From the NCBI GenBank assembly GCA_045580105.1, contig JAZNNH010000058.1, positions 1-23,389 of the forward strand: a stretch of 23,389 bases of DNA, written 5' to 3'. A program made the position numbers and the translations under genes. The notes beneath the pieces are model-generated. The model had not been told where the DNA came from, searched no databases, and saw only the letters and a program-made list of their open reading frames with translations. The stretch is from RGIG5579 sp045580105. GTDB lineage: Bacteria; Bacillota; Clostridia; Oscillospirales; SIG627. Below are positions 1 to 6,426 of this stretch, piece by piece. How positions within the stretch are numbered: position 1 is the first letter of the stretch; every line of letters begins with the position of its first letter.

Positions 1-987
1 GAAAGAGAGAAAGGAATTCCGAAGGAATTTCTTCTGGAAAGAGTAGAGGCAGCGCTTCTTACCGGTTACAAAAAGGAAAACAACAACGAGTCAAACGTGC
101 GTGTTGCCATTGATCCCGTGAAACGCACGGTGAAAATGTACCGTCAGATGACCGTTGTGGAAGAGGTGCAGGATCCTACTTGCGAATTGGATCTGGAAAC
201 GGCGAGAAAGAAATCCAAGCGTGCCAAGATCGGCGACGTGCAGGAATATGAATTCAAGCCGAAGAATTTCGGCCGCATTCCCGCGCAGAACGCAAAGCAG
301 GTCATCGTGCAGGGAATCCGCGAAGCAGAGCGCGCCAGATTGATCGAAGAATATGAAAAGAAAACCGAAGGTATCATCACCGGTACCGTCGTGATCATCG
401 AACGCTTGACCGGCAACGTAATTTTGGAATTTGAAAATACGCAGGCAACCCTGTTGAAAGCAGAACAGCTTCCCACCGACCGCTTCAAGGTGGGTGACCA
501 CGTGAAGGTGTACGTGTGCGAAGTCAAGAAAGAAACCCGCAATCCCATCATCGTTCTTTCTCGTACCCATCCCAATTTCATCAAGCGTCTGTTTGAAACC
601 GAAGTGCCCGAAATTCAGGACGGCACCGTTATCATTCACGGCATTGCAAGAGAAGCAGGAAGCCGCACCAAGGTGGCTGTTTATTCCCGCGATGAAAACG
701 TGGATCCCATCGGAAGCTGTATCGGCTTAAAGGGCATGAGAAAAGCCAACATCCTGCATCAGGTTGCAGGGGAGAAGATCGATCTGATCAAGTACAGCGA
801 AGATCCGGCAGAGTTCATTGCCGCAAGCTTGGCGCCCGCTACTGTTTTGTCGGTGGACGTTTATGAGGACAAGACCTGCCAGGTGGAAGTGGCTGCCGAT
901 CAGCTTTCTCTTGCCATCGGCAAAGAAGGACAGAACGTGCGTCTTGCGGCGAAGATCACTGGCTACAAGATCGACATCAAGGCATAA
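1..987 (+). CDS. nusA: Transcription termination/antitermination factor NusA (5' end outside window)
   Basis: NusA binds RNA polymerase and nascent RNA and modulates pausing, termination and antitermination. The reading frame is open from base 1 and starts with EREKGIPKEFLLERVEAALL, the N-terminal polymerase-binding domain, so only roughly a dozen residues are likely missing. An S1 domain follows (about residues 120-190 of the fragment), then KH1 with GSCIGLKGMR and KH2 with LAIGKEGQNVRLAAKITGYK. The protein ends right after KH2, as usual in Firmicutes, without the extra acidic repeats of E. coli NusA. A GTG at 97 could be mistaken for a start, but coding continues upstream of it. It is the first gene of the nusA-infB-truB operon in view; ylxR begins two bases after its stop. 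The operon promoter and any rimP gene would lie left of the window. Confidence 0.97.
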   Translation, partial: EREKGIPKEFLLERVEAALLTGYKKENNNESNVRVAIDPVKRTVKMYRQMTVVEEVQDPTCELDLETARKKSKRAKIGDVQEYEFKPKNFGRIPAQNAKQVIVQGIREAERARLIEEYEKKTEGIITGTVVIIERLTGNVILEFENTQATLLKAEQLPTDRFKVGDHVKVYVCEVKKETRNPIIVLSRTHPNFIKRLFETEVPEIQDGTVIIHGIAREAGSRTKVAVYSRDENVDPIGSCIGLKGMRKANILHQVAGEKIDLIKYSEDPAEFIAASLAPATVLSVDVYEDKTCQVEVAADQLSLAIGKEGQNVRLAAKITGYKIDIKA

Positions 988-989
988 AC

Positions 990-1253
990 ATGACAGTGAA
1001 AAAAGTGCCGTTGCGCCGCTGTGCCGGTTGCAATGAGCAAAAAAGCAAAAAAGAATTCGTTCGTGTGGTGAGAACCCCGTCGGGCGAGATCGTTCTGGAC
1101 GATACCGGAAAAGCAAACGGAAGGGGTGTGTATCTGTGCCCCAAAAAATCCTGTCTGCAAAAAGCAAGAAAAGCAAAACGTCTGGAACGCAATCTGGACA
1201 CCGCCATTCCGGAAGAGATCTGGAGTGCGCTGGAGGAGAAGATCGAAGGATGA
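990..1253 (+). CDS. ylxR: YlxR/RnpM family RNA-binding protein
   Basis: This is a small basic protein of 87 residues. It has the family signature RRCAGCNEQKSKKEFVRVVR near the N-terminus (two Cys in CxxC) and GRGVYLCPKKSC in the middle, which matches the GRGAYxC motif of YlxR (DUF448). YlxR has been renamed RnpM in Bacillus because it binds and modulates the RNase P RNA; I rely on memory of that work. The gene starts two bases after nusA, with AAGG at 979-982 as a modest ribosome binding site. Its TGA overlaps the ATG of the following L7Ae-family gene, so the two are probably translationally coupled. This placement between nusA and infB is the standard Firmicutes order. Confidence 0.95.
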   Translation: MTVKKVPLRRCAGCNEQKSKKEFVRVVRTPSGEIVLDDTGKANGRGVYLCPKKSCLQKARKAKRLERNLDTAIPEEIWSALEEKIEG

Positions 1254-1552
1254 CAGGAGAAAAAATCGCCGGAGCACTGGGTCTTTGCCGCCGAGCGGGA
1301 AAGATCGTGGTGGGAGCTTATCTGACCAAAGAAGAGATCCGAAAAGGAAAAGCTGCCATCGTGCTGCTCGCTTGCGATGCCGGCGCCGATGCGGAAAAGA
1401 AGCTTTCGGGCTTGGCATCCGGAAAAGGGATCGAAGTTCGCCGGATTGGGCTTTCCAAAGCGCGATTGGCACAGGCGGTTGGAAAACGGGGAGAGGCCGT
1501 TTGCGTGGCAATACCCCGGGAGTTTTTGAATTTAGTTTTGGCTTCGATTTGA
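1250..1552 (+). CDS. ylxQ: L7Ae/L30e-family ribosome-associated RNA-binding protein (YlxQ type)
   Basis: This is a 100-residue protein starting MTGEKIAGALGLCRRAGKIV and carrying the L7Ae fold pattern: an early GLCRRAGKIVVG helix-turn, VLLACDAGADAEKKL in the middle, and LAQAVGKRGEAVCVAIP towards the end. Members of this family bind kink-turn RNA; YlxQ is the paralogue encoded between ylxR and infB. The start at 1250 is chosen because the frame is open further upstream (from 1136) but only from this ATG does the family N-terminus begin. The ATG overlaps the ylxR stop as ATGA, and GGAGGAG lies at 1232-1238. The exact cellular role of YlxQ is not established. Confidence 0.9.
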   Translation: MTGEKIAGALGLCRRAGKIVVGAYLTKEEIRKGKAAIVLLACDAGADAEKKLSGLASGKGIEVRRIGLSKARLAQAVGKRGEAVCVAIPREFLNLVLASI

Positions 1553-1571
1553 GGCCGTTTGGAGGGATTTT

Positions 1572-4127
1572 ATGGCAGAAACAGTAAAAATCAATCAACT
1601 TGCAAAGGACCTGGAAATCAAATCCAAAGATTTGATTTCGGTGTTTGCCGATCTGGGAATGACCAAGCAGACCGGTGGAACGCTGGAAATGGACGAGGTC
1701 AGCTTTGTTTTGCAACGATTGATGGACCGCTTCGTCGTTGAGGATATCAACGGCTATATTGACGGAAAATATCAAGTAAAGGAAACGGCTCAGGAAATCG
1801 CAGAACGCGAAGCCGCTGCTGCCGCCAAGGCCGCTGCGGAAAAAGCTGCCGCGGAAAAGGCCGCTGCCGAAAAGGCCGCCGCCGAAAAGGCCGCTGCGGA
1901 AAAAGCCGCCGCTGAAAAGGCCGCTGCGGAAAAAGCCGCTGCCGAAAAGGCCGCTGCCAAAGCCGCTGCGGAAAAAGCTGCCGCCGAAAAAGCCGCTGCG
2001 GAAAAAGCCGCTGCCAAGCGTGCGGCTGAAGCCGAAAAAGCCGCTGCCGAAAAGAAGAAACAGCAGATGACCGACCGTTTTGCTGCCGCTCGCCCCGGTC
2101 AAGGCGAGAAGAAGGAAAAGAAACGGGAAGAAAAGGGTGACAGACGCGCTCCCTCCGCGAATGCTGCCCCTGTCTTTGACGGACCCAAAACGGAATTTGT
2201 TGCGAAGAAAAAAGAAACTCGTATCATTGATACGAAAATTGTGGATATCGACCTTTCCAAGTACGACGAGAAGAATTACGAATTCGGTAACGATCAGAAC
2301 CGTCGCCGCATGACGCCTCGTCGCCCCCGTCGTCCCGACAAGAAGAAGCGCAGTCCGGAAAACGTAGTGAGAGCAACCATTCCGACTCACATTTTCCTGC
2401 CGGAAACCATTGTGGTGTCCGATCTTGCGAAAGAACTTCGCGTCACTACGGCTGAAGTGATGAAAAAACTGATGCTGATGGGCGCTATGGCGACTGCCAA
2501 CCAAAGCATCGACTTTGACACGGCCGCTCTGGTGGCAGATGAATTCGGTTCGGAAGCCGAGCCCCTGAAGGTCGTAACGATCGAAGAAAAACTGATTGAC
2601 GAACACACCGACGAAGCGGAGGATTTGGAAAACCGCAGCCCCGTTGTCGTTGTTATGGGACACGTTGACCACGGTAAGACCTCCATTTTGGACGCCATCC
2701 GTCACGCCAACGTGCAAGCCGGGGAAGCCGGCGGTATTACCCAGCACATCGGTGCTTATCGCATTGAAGTGGAGGGTAAACCCATTACGTTTTTGGATAC
2801 ACCCGGTCACGCCGCCTTTACGGCAATGCGTGCGCGCGGTGCGCAGTTGTCGGACATCGCCGTTCTGGTGGTGGCTGCCGACGACGGTATCATGCCTCAG
2901 ACTGTGGAAGCCATTAACCACGCAAAAGCTGCCGGTGTTTCGATCATCGTTGCCATCAACAAGATGGACAAACCCGGTGCCAACCCCGATTCCATTAAGC
3001 AGGAATTGACCAAATACGATCTGGTTCCCGAAGAGTGGGGCGGTGACGTCATTTGCGTACCCGTTTCCGCTTTGACCAAAAAGGGAATTCCGGAGCTTCT
3101 CGAAAACATTCTTCTGGTTGCCGAAATGGCAGACCTGAAGGCAAACCCCAACCGCGAAGCGCGCGGTGCTGTCATTGAAGCCAAACTCGACAAGGGCAGA
3201 GGCCCTGTTGCTACGGTGCTCGTACAAAACGGTACGCTGCACGTTGGTGACGTCATCATTGCCGGCGGTGCCGTCGGTAGAGTGCGTGCCATGACCGATG
3301 ACCGCGGAAGAAACGTGAAAACCGCAGGCCCCAGTGTCCCCGTTGAGATCTTGGGTCTGGATCAGGTTCCCGGCGCAGGTGATATTTTCAATGCCGTCAA
3401 AGATGAAAAGATGGCAAGAGAACTGGCCGATCAGAGAAAAGATCAGCAAAAAGAGGAAGAATTCCGCGCCAACGCCAAGGTTAGTCTCGAGGATTTCTTC
3501 AGCCAGATGAGCCAAGGCGTGCAGAGCTTGAATATCATCGTCAAAGCAGACGTGCAGGGTAGTGCCGAAGCCGTGAAAGCGTCCTTGGAAAAACTTTCTT
3601 GCGAGGAAGTCAAGGTCAAGGTGATTCACAACGCGGTCGGTGGTATTACCGAAAACGACGTGATGCTCGCCGCCGCTTCCAACGCCATCATCGTCGGATT
3701 TAACGTGCGTCCCGATCGCGGTGCAACGGAAAGCGCGGCTCAGAACAAGGTAGATATCCGTACTTACCGCATCATCTATGAGTGTCTGGAAGAAATTGAA
3801 AAAGCCATGAAGGGTATGCTTGCCCCCACCTTCAAGGAAAACGTTTTGGGTCAGGCAGAAGTGCGTCAGACCATCCGTGTACCCGGTGTCGGTGTGATTG
3901 CGGGCTCTTACGTGCTCGATGGCAAGATCGCCCGCAATGCGATGATTCGCGTTCTGCGTGATTCCGTGGTGATCTTTGAAGACAAGATTTCTTCTCTCAA
4001 GAGATTCAAAGATGACGCCAAGGAAGTGGCGCAAGGATACGAGTGCGGTATCGGACTGGAGAAATTCAACGACATTCACGTCGGCGACGTTCTCGAGGCC
4101 TACGTGATGGAAGAGATCAAGGATTGA
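1572..4127 (+). CDS. infB: Translation initiation factor IF-2
   Basis: IF-2 is the GTPase that brings initiator tRNA to the 30S subunit and promotes subunit joining. The 851-residue protein starts with an IF2 N-terminal helical domain (VKINQLAKDLEIKSKDLI, residues 5-22). An Ala/Glu/Lys repeat follows (residues 87-161), then a basic linker and a second IF2-N domain (about 275-325). The G domain shows G1 GHVDHGKT (363-370), G3 DTPGH (409-413), G4 NKMD (463-466) and G5 SAL (499-501). Domains II, III (about 635-720, with VKADVQGSAEAVKASL) and the fMet-tRNA-binding C2 domain complete it. GGAGGG at 1561-1566 sits 5 bases before the ATG. All catalytic motifs are intact and the length is normal for Clostridia IF-2. 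Confidence 0.98.
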   Translation: MAETVKINQLAKDLEIKSKDLISVFADLGMTKQTGGTLEMDEVSFVLQRLMDRFVVEDINGYIDGKYQVKETAQEIAEREAAAAAKAAAEKAAAEKAAAEKAAAEKAAAEKAAAEKAAAEKAAAEKAAAKAAAEKAAAEKAAAEKAAAKRAAEAEKAAAEKKKQQMTDRFAAARPGQGEKKEKKREEKGDRRAPSANAAPVFDGPKTEFVAKKKETRIIDTKIVDIDLSKYDEKNYEFGNDQNRRRMTPRRPRRPDKKKRSPENVVRATIPTHIFLPETIVVSDLAKELRVTTAEVMKKLMLMGAMATANQSIDFDTAALVADEFGSEAEPLKVVTIEEKLIDEHTDEAEDLENRSPVVVVMGHVDHGKTSILDAIRHANVQAGEAGGITQHIGAYRIEVEGKPITFLDTPGHAAFTAMRARGAQLSDIAVLVVAADDGIMPQTVEAINHAKAAGVSIIVAINKMDKPGANPDSIKQELTKYDLVPEEWGGDVICVPVSALTKKGIPELLENILLVAEMADLKANPNREARGAVIEAKLDKGRGPVATVLVQNGTLHVGDVIIAGGAVGRVRAMTDDRGRNVKTAGPSVPVEILGLDQVPGAGDIFNAVKDEKMARELADQRKDQQKEEEFRANAKVSLEDFFSQMSQGVQSLNIIVKADVQGSAEAVKASLEKLSCEEVKVKVIHNAVGGITENDVMLAAASNAIIVGFNVRPDRGATESAAQNKVDIRTYRIIYECLEEIEKAMKGMLAPTFKENVLGQAEVRQTIRVPGVGVIAGSYVLDGKIARNAMIRVLRDSVVIFEDKISSLKRFKDDAKEVAQGYECGIGLEKFNDIHVGDVLEAYVMEEIKD
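1830..2054 (+). repeat. In-frame 15-bp repeat array encoding AAAEK units in IF-2
   Basis: About fourteen units of a 15-bp (occasionally 12-bp) motif of the form GCCGCTGCNGAAAAR encode AAAEK: eight full units, an AAAK unit, three full units, an AAAK unit, one divergent unit and a last AAAEK. It covers residues 87-161 of infB and predicts one long charged alanine-rich helix between the first and second IF2-N regions. Third positions vary between units, so the array is kept at protein level and is not a fresh identical duplication. Strains could differ in unit number by slippage. Confidence 0.93.
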
Positions 4128-4144
4128 TCGACTGAAAGGATTGT

Positions 4145-4504
4145 ATGAATCATAGACAGGAACGAATCAACGATTCGGTTGCCCAAGCACTGGGCGAGGT
4201 GATCCGCAACGTAAAAGATCCCAGAGTGGCAGAGGCGTTTGTAACCGTCAATGCAGCTCGGGTGACACCCGATTTGAAATTTGCCAAAATTTATTTCGGC
4301 ACCATCACGGGTGACCCCGAAAAAGTGAAAGAGGGTCTTGAGCGCGCCACCGGCTTTTTACGCTCCGGTCTTGCGGCAAAACTCAATTTAAGACAAACCC
4401 CGGAACTGACCTTTATACACGACCGCTCTGCGGAGCACGGTGCTCATATTGCACAAGTGCTGAAGGATTTGAATGTGGATGGAAAAAACAACGAATTGGA
4501 ATGA
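4145..4504 (+). CDS. rbfA: 30S ribosome-binding factor RbfA
   Basis: RbfA is a KH-type protein needed for late 30S maturation and 16S rRNA 5' end processing. The 119-residue product begins MNHRQERINDSVAQALGEVI and has the family core ARVTPDLKFAKIYFGTITGD, followed by LRSGLAAKLNLRQTPELTFIHDRS. Length and motifs fit RbfA fully. AAAGGA at 4135-4140 lies 4 bases before the ATG, 17 bases after the infB stop. The next gene starts inside its last codons (4473 or 4479), which suggests coupled translation with the DHH phosphoesterase, as in other Firmicutes. Confidence 0.97.
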   Translation: MNHRQERINDSVAQALGEVIRNVKDPRVAEAFVTVNAARVTPDLKFAKIYFGTITGDPEKVKEGLERATGFLRSGLAAKLNLRQTPELTFIHDRSAEHGAHIAQVLKDLNVDGKNNELE

Positions 4505-5441
4505 CCTTTTATCAGCCCTAAAGGACCCGATCTTCGACCGGGTCCTTGTGGTATGTCACGCATCTCCCGACGGAGATGCGGCGGGCTCTGCGTTTTCGCT
4601 GGCTTATGCTTTGCGCAAAATGGGAAGAGAAGCTCGGGTTTTTTGTCCCGATCCGTTCGGGGAACGCTTTTCCTATTTAACGCAGGAAGAGAGCGAACTG
4701 AAAGCGTTTGAACCGAAGAAAATTGTCACCGTGGACGTGGCTTCTGCGTCGATGCTCGGCTCGGCTTTGAATGCCGCGTCGATCGACGTTGTCATCGACC
4801 ACCACAAAATCAGTACCCTCGAAGCACCGATCAAATTTGTCGACCCCACAGCTGCCAGTTGCGGAGAGATCCTCGTTTCGCTGCTTCAGGATCTGGGCGT
4901 CGAGTTTGATGCCTATCTTGCCAAGGCACTGTATACGGCAGTGGCAACGGATACGGGATGCTTCCGCTATTCCAATACGACACAGCGAACCTATCTTGCT
5001 GCGGCATATTTATCGCGCTTTGCCACGCAGGATGATTTTTACCAAATCAACAAACAGATGTTTGAAACCAAAAGTCGCACGCAGCTTTCCCTGGAGGCAG
5101 ATGCCGCCAATCGCGTGCAATTTGCCGCCGACGGCAGGATTGCTTATCTTGCCGTATCGCTGGAGGCGCAAGCAAAATTGGGCGTTTCATATCAGGACCT
5201 GGATACGGTTATCAACGTCATCCGTCAGGTGCAAGGGGTCGAGGTTGCAATCGTGGCAAAAGAGCGCGAGAGCGGCGTTTTCAAGGTGTCGGTTCGCAGT
5301 GAAAAGAACTTCGATGCTTCGACGTTTTGTGCTCTGTTCGGAGGCGGCGGTCACGCCGCGGCGGCGGGCTGCACCTTGACCGGAACGCAAGACGAGGTGC
5401 TTTCTGCTCTTTTGAAGCAGGCGGAGGAAAGAATCTCTTGA
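4473..5441 (+). CDS. nrnA: DHH/DHHA1 family phosphoesterase (NrnA-type nanoRNase/pAp phosphatase)
   Basis: The 322-residue protein carries the DHH-family metal-site motifs: SPDGDAAGS (D33, D35), TVDVAS (D88), DHH (109-111) and ATDTGCFRYS (D160). The DHHA1 substrate-binding motif GGGGHAAAAG lies at 290-299. NrnA-type enzymes degrade 2-5 nt RNAs, dephosphorylate pAp and can hydrolyse linear dinucleotides such as pApA. Its place between rbfA and truB is the usual Firmicutes arrangement. The start is uncertain: ATG 4473 (5 bases after GAAGGA at 4462-4467) and ATG 4479 (11 bases after) are both possible, and both overlap the end of rbfA. It is cytoplasmic with no membrane segment. The exact substrate among those of the family cannot be read from the sequence. 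Confidence 0.93.
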   Translation: MWMEKTTNWNDLLSALKDPIFDRVLVVCHASPDGDAAGSAFSLAYALRKMGREARVFCPDPFGERFSYLTQEESELKAFEPKKIVTVDVASASMLGSALNAASIDVVIDHHKISTLEAPIKFVDPTAASCGEILVSLLQDLGVEFDAYLAKALYTAVATDTGCFRYSNTTQRTYLAAAYLSRFATQDDFYQINKQMFETKSRTQLSLEADAANRVQFAADGRIAYLAVSLEAQAKLGVSYQDLDTVINVIRQVQGVEVAIVAKERESGVFKVSVRSEKNFDASTFCALFGGGGHAAAAGCTLTGTQDEVLSALLKQAEERIS

Positions 5442-6352
5442 ATCACGGTGTTTTAAACGTTTATAAGGAAAAAGGGTTTACCTCCCACGACGTGGTTGCC
5501 AAAATCAGAGGACTTCTGGGCACCAAGAAAGTGGGGCATACCGGAACCCTCGATCCGCAGGCAACGGGCGTGCTTCCGATTTTGGTCGGAAATGCCGCCA
5601 AAGCGCTGGATCTGATCCCCGATCATAGCAAAACGTATCGGGCAACGCTTCGTTTCGGACTTTCCACGGATACGGAAGATATTTGGGGAAAAAAACGCAA
5701 GGAAGATGCCGCTCGCCCAACCCTCTCGCAGCTTGAGGAGGCGATGGAGCGTTTCCGAGGCGTTTACATGCAGACCCCTCCCATGGTTTCCGCAGTGAAA
5801 GTGGGAGGCAAAAAGCTTTACGAATATGCAAGACAGGGAATCGAAATCGAGCGCCCCGCGCGCCCGGTTACGATCGAAAGTTTCACGCTCCTGTCCTTTA
5901 CCGGCGAGCAAGCTTCGTTTCGTGTCGCGGTTTCCAAAGGAACCTACATCCGAACCCTGCTTGTGGATCTTTGTCGCGAAATGGGCGTTTTGGGCGCGAT
6001 GAGTGAACTGGAACGCGAAAAAAGCGGCATTTTTACCGTGCAAAATGCGCTCACACTTTCGCAATTGGAACAGATGACAAAAGAAGAAAGGCAAGATCAG
6101 CTTTTGCCCGTGGAACAGCTTTTTTTGGAGTATCCCATGTTTTCACTGCCGCCCTTTTTTGATCGTTTGATCGCAAACGGCTGTGCGGTCCTTTGCGAAA
6201 AATTGAATCTAAGCGAATTTCCAGCCGGCCAAAGATTTCGTTTGTACCGCGACGGTACATTCTTTGCTTTGGGCGAAATTCGGGAAGAAGACGGTCAAAA
6301 TAAGCTTTGTGCCATCAAACATTTTCCGTCGAACACAAACGCAAAAAAATAA
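5438..6352 (+). CDS. truB: tRNA pseudouridine(55) synthase TruB
   Basis: TruB converts U55 of the tRNA T-loop to pseudouridine. The 304-residue product starts from TTG at 5438, giving MNHGVLNVYKEKGFTSHDVV, the family N-terminus. No ATG or GTG exists in frame nearby, and GGAGG at 5423-5427 is 10 bases upstream. The TTGA overlaps the TGA of the DHH gene. The catalytic Asp is D39 in GHTGTLDPQATGVLP; further family motifs are KTYRATLRFG, MQTPPMVSAVKVGGKKLYEYAR and SKGTYIRTLLVDLC. The frame is open upstream to 5327, but that part overlaps nrnA and has no family similarity. In many Firmicutes ribF follows truB; here it does not. Confidence 0.96.
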   Translation: MNHGVLNVYKEKGFTSHDVVAKIRGLLGTKKVGHTGTLDPQATGVLPILVGNAAKALDLIPDHSKTYRATLRFGLSTDTEDIWGKKRKEDAARPTLSQLEEAMERFRGVYMQTPPMVSAVKVGGKKLYEYARQGIEIERPARPVTIESFTLLSFTGEQASFRVAVSKGTYIRTLLVDLCREMGVLGAMSELEREKSGIFTVQNALTLSQLEQMTKEERQDQLLPVEQLFLEYPMFSLPPFFDRLIANGCAVLCEKLNLSEFPAGQRFRLYRDGTFFALGEIREEDGQNKLCAIKHFPSNTNAKK

Positions 6353-6381
6353 AATTCGAATCTTAGAATAGCATCAACGCT

Positions 6382-6421
6382 CTGAGGAAAAAATAAAAAC
6401 AAACGATTTTTTTCTCGGAGG
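6382..6421 (+). other. Possible stem-loop overlapping the ribosome binding site of the nucleotidyltransferase gene
   Basis: Bases 6382-6394 (CTGAGGAAAAAAT) can pair with 6406-6418 (ATTTTTTTCTCGG) in a 13-bp stem with two G-U pairs and an 11-base A-rich loop. The right arm enters the Shine-Dalgarno CGGAGG at 6416-6421, 5 bases before the ATG. The stem is mostly A-U, so it is weak. It could modulate translation or be a chance pairing of A and T runs in a 74-base gap that shows no clear promoter. Confidence 0.35.
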
Positions 6422-6426
6422 AAACG

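Noticed and set aside
963..4079. Stop-free - strand frame of 1038 codons opposite infB
   Set aside because: It is a shadow of infB: the strand opposite has all IF-2 motifs, and the antisense product is rich in Phe, Gly, His and Ser with repeats that mirror the AAAEK array. No ribosome binding site or family likeness is seen.
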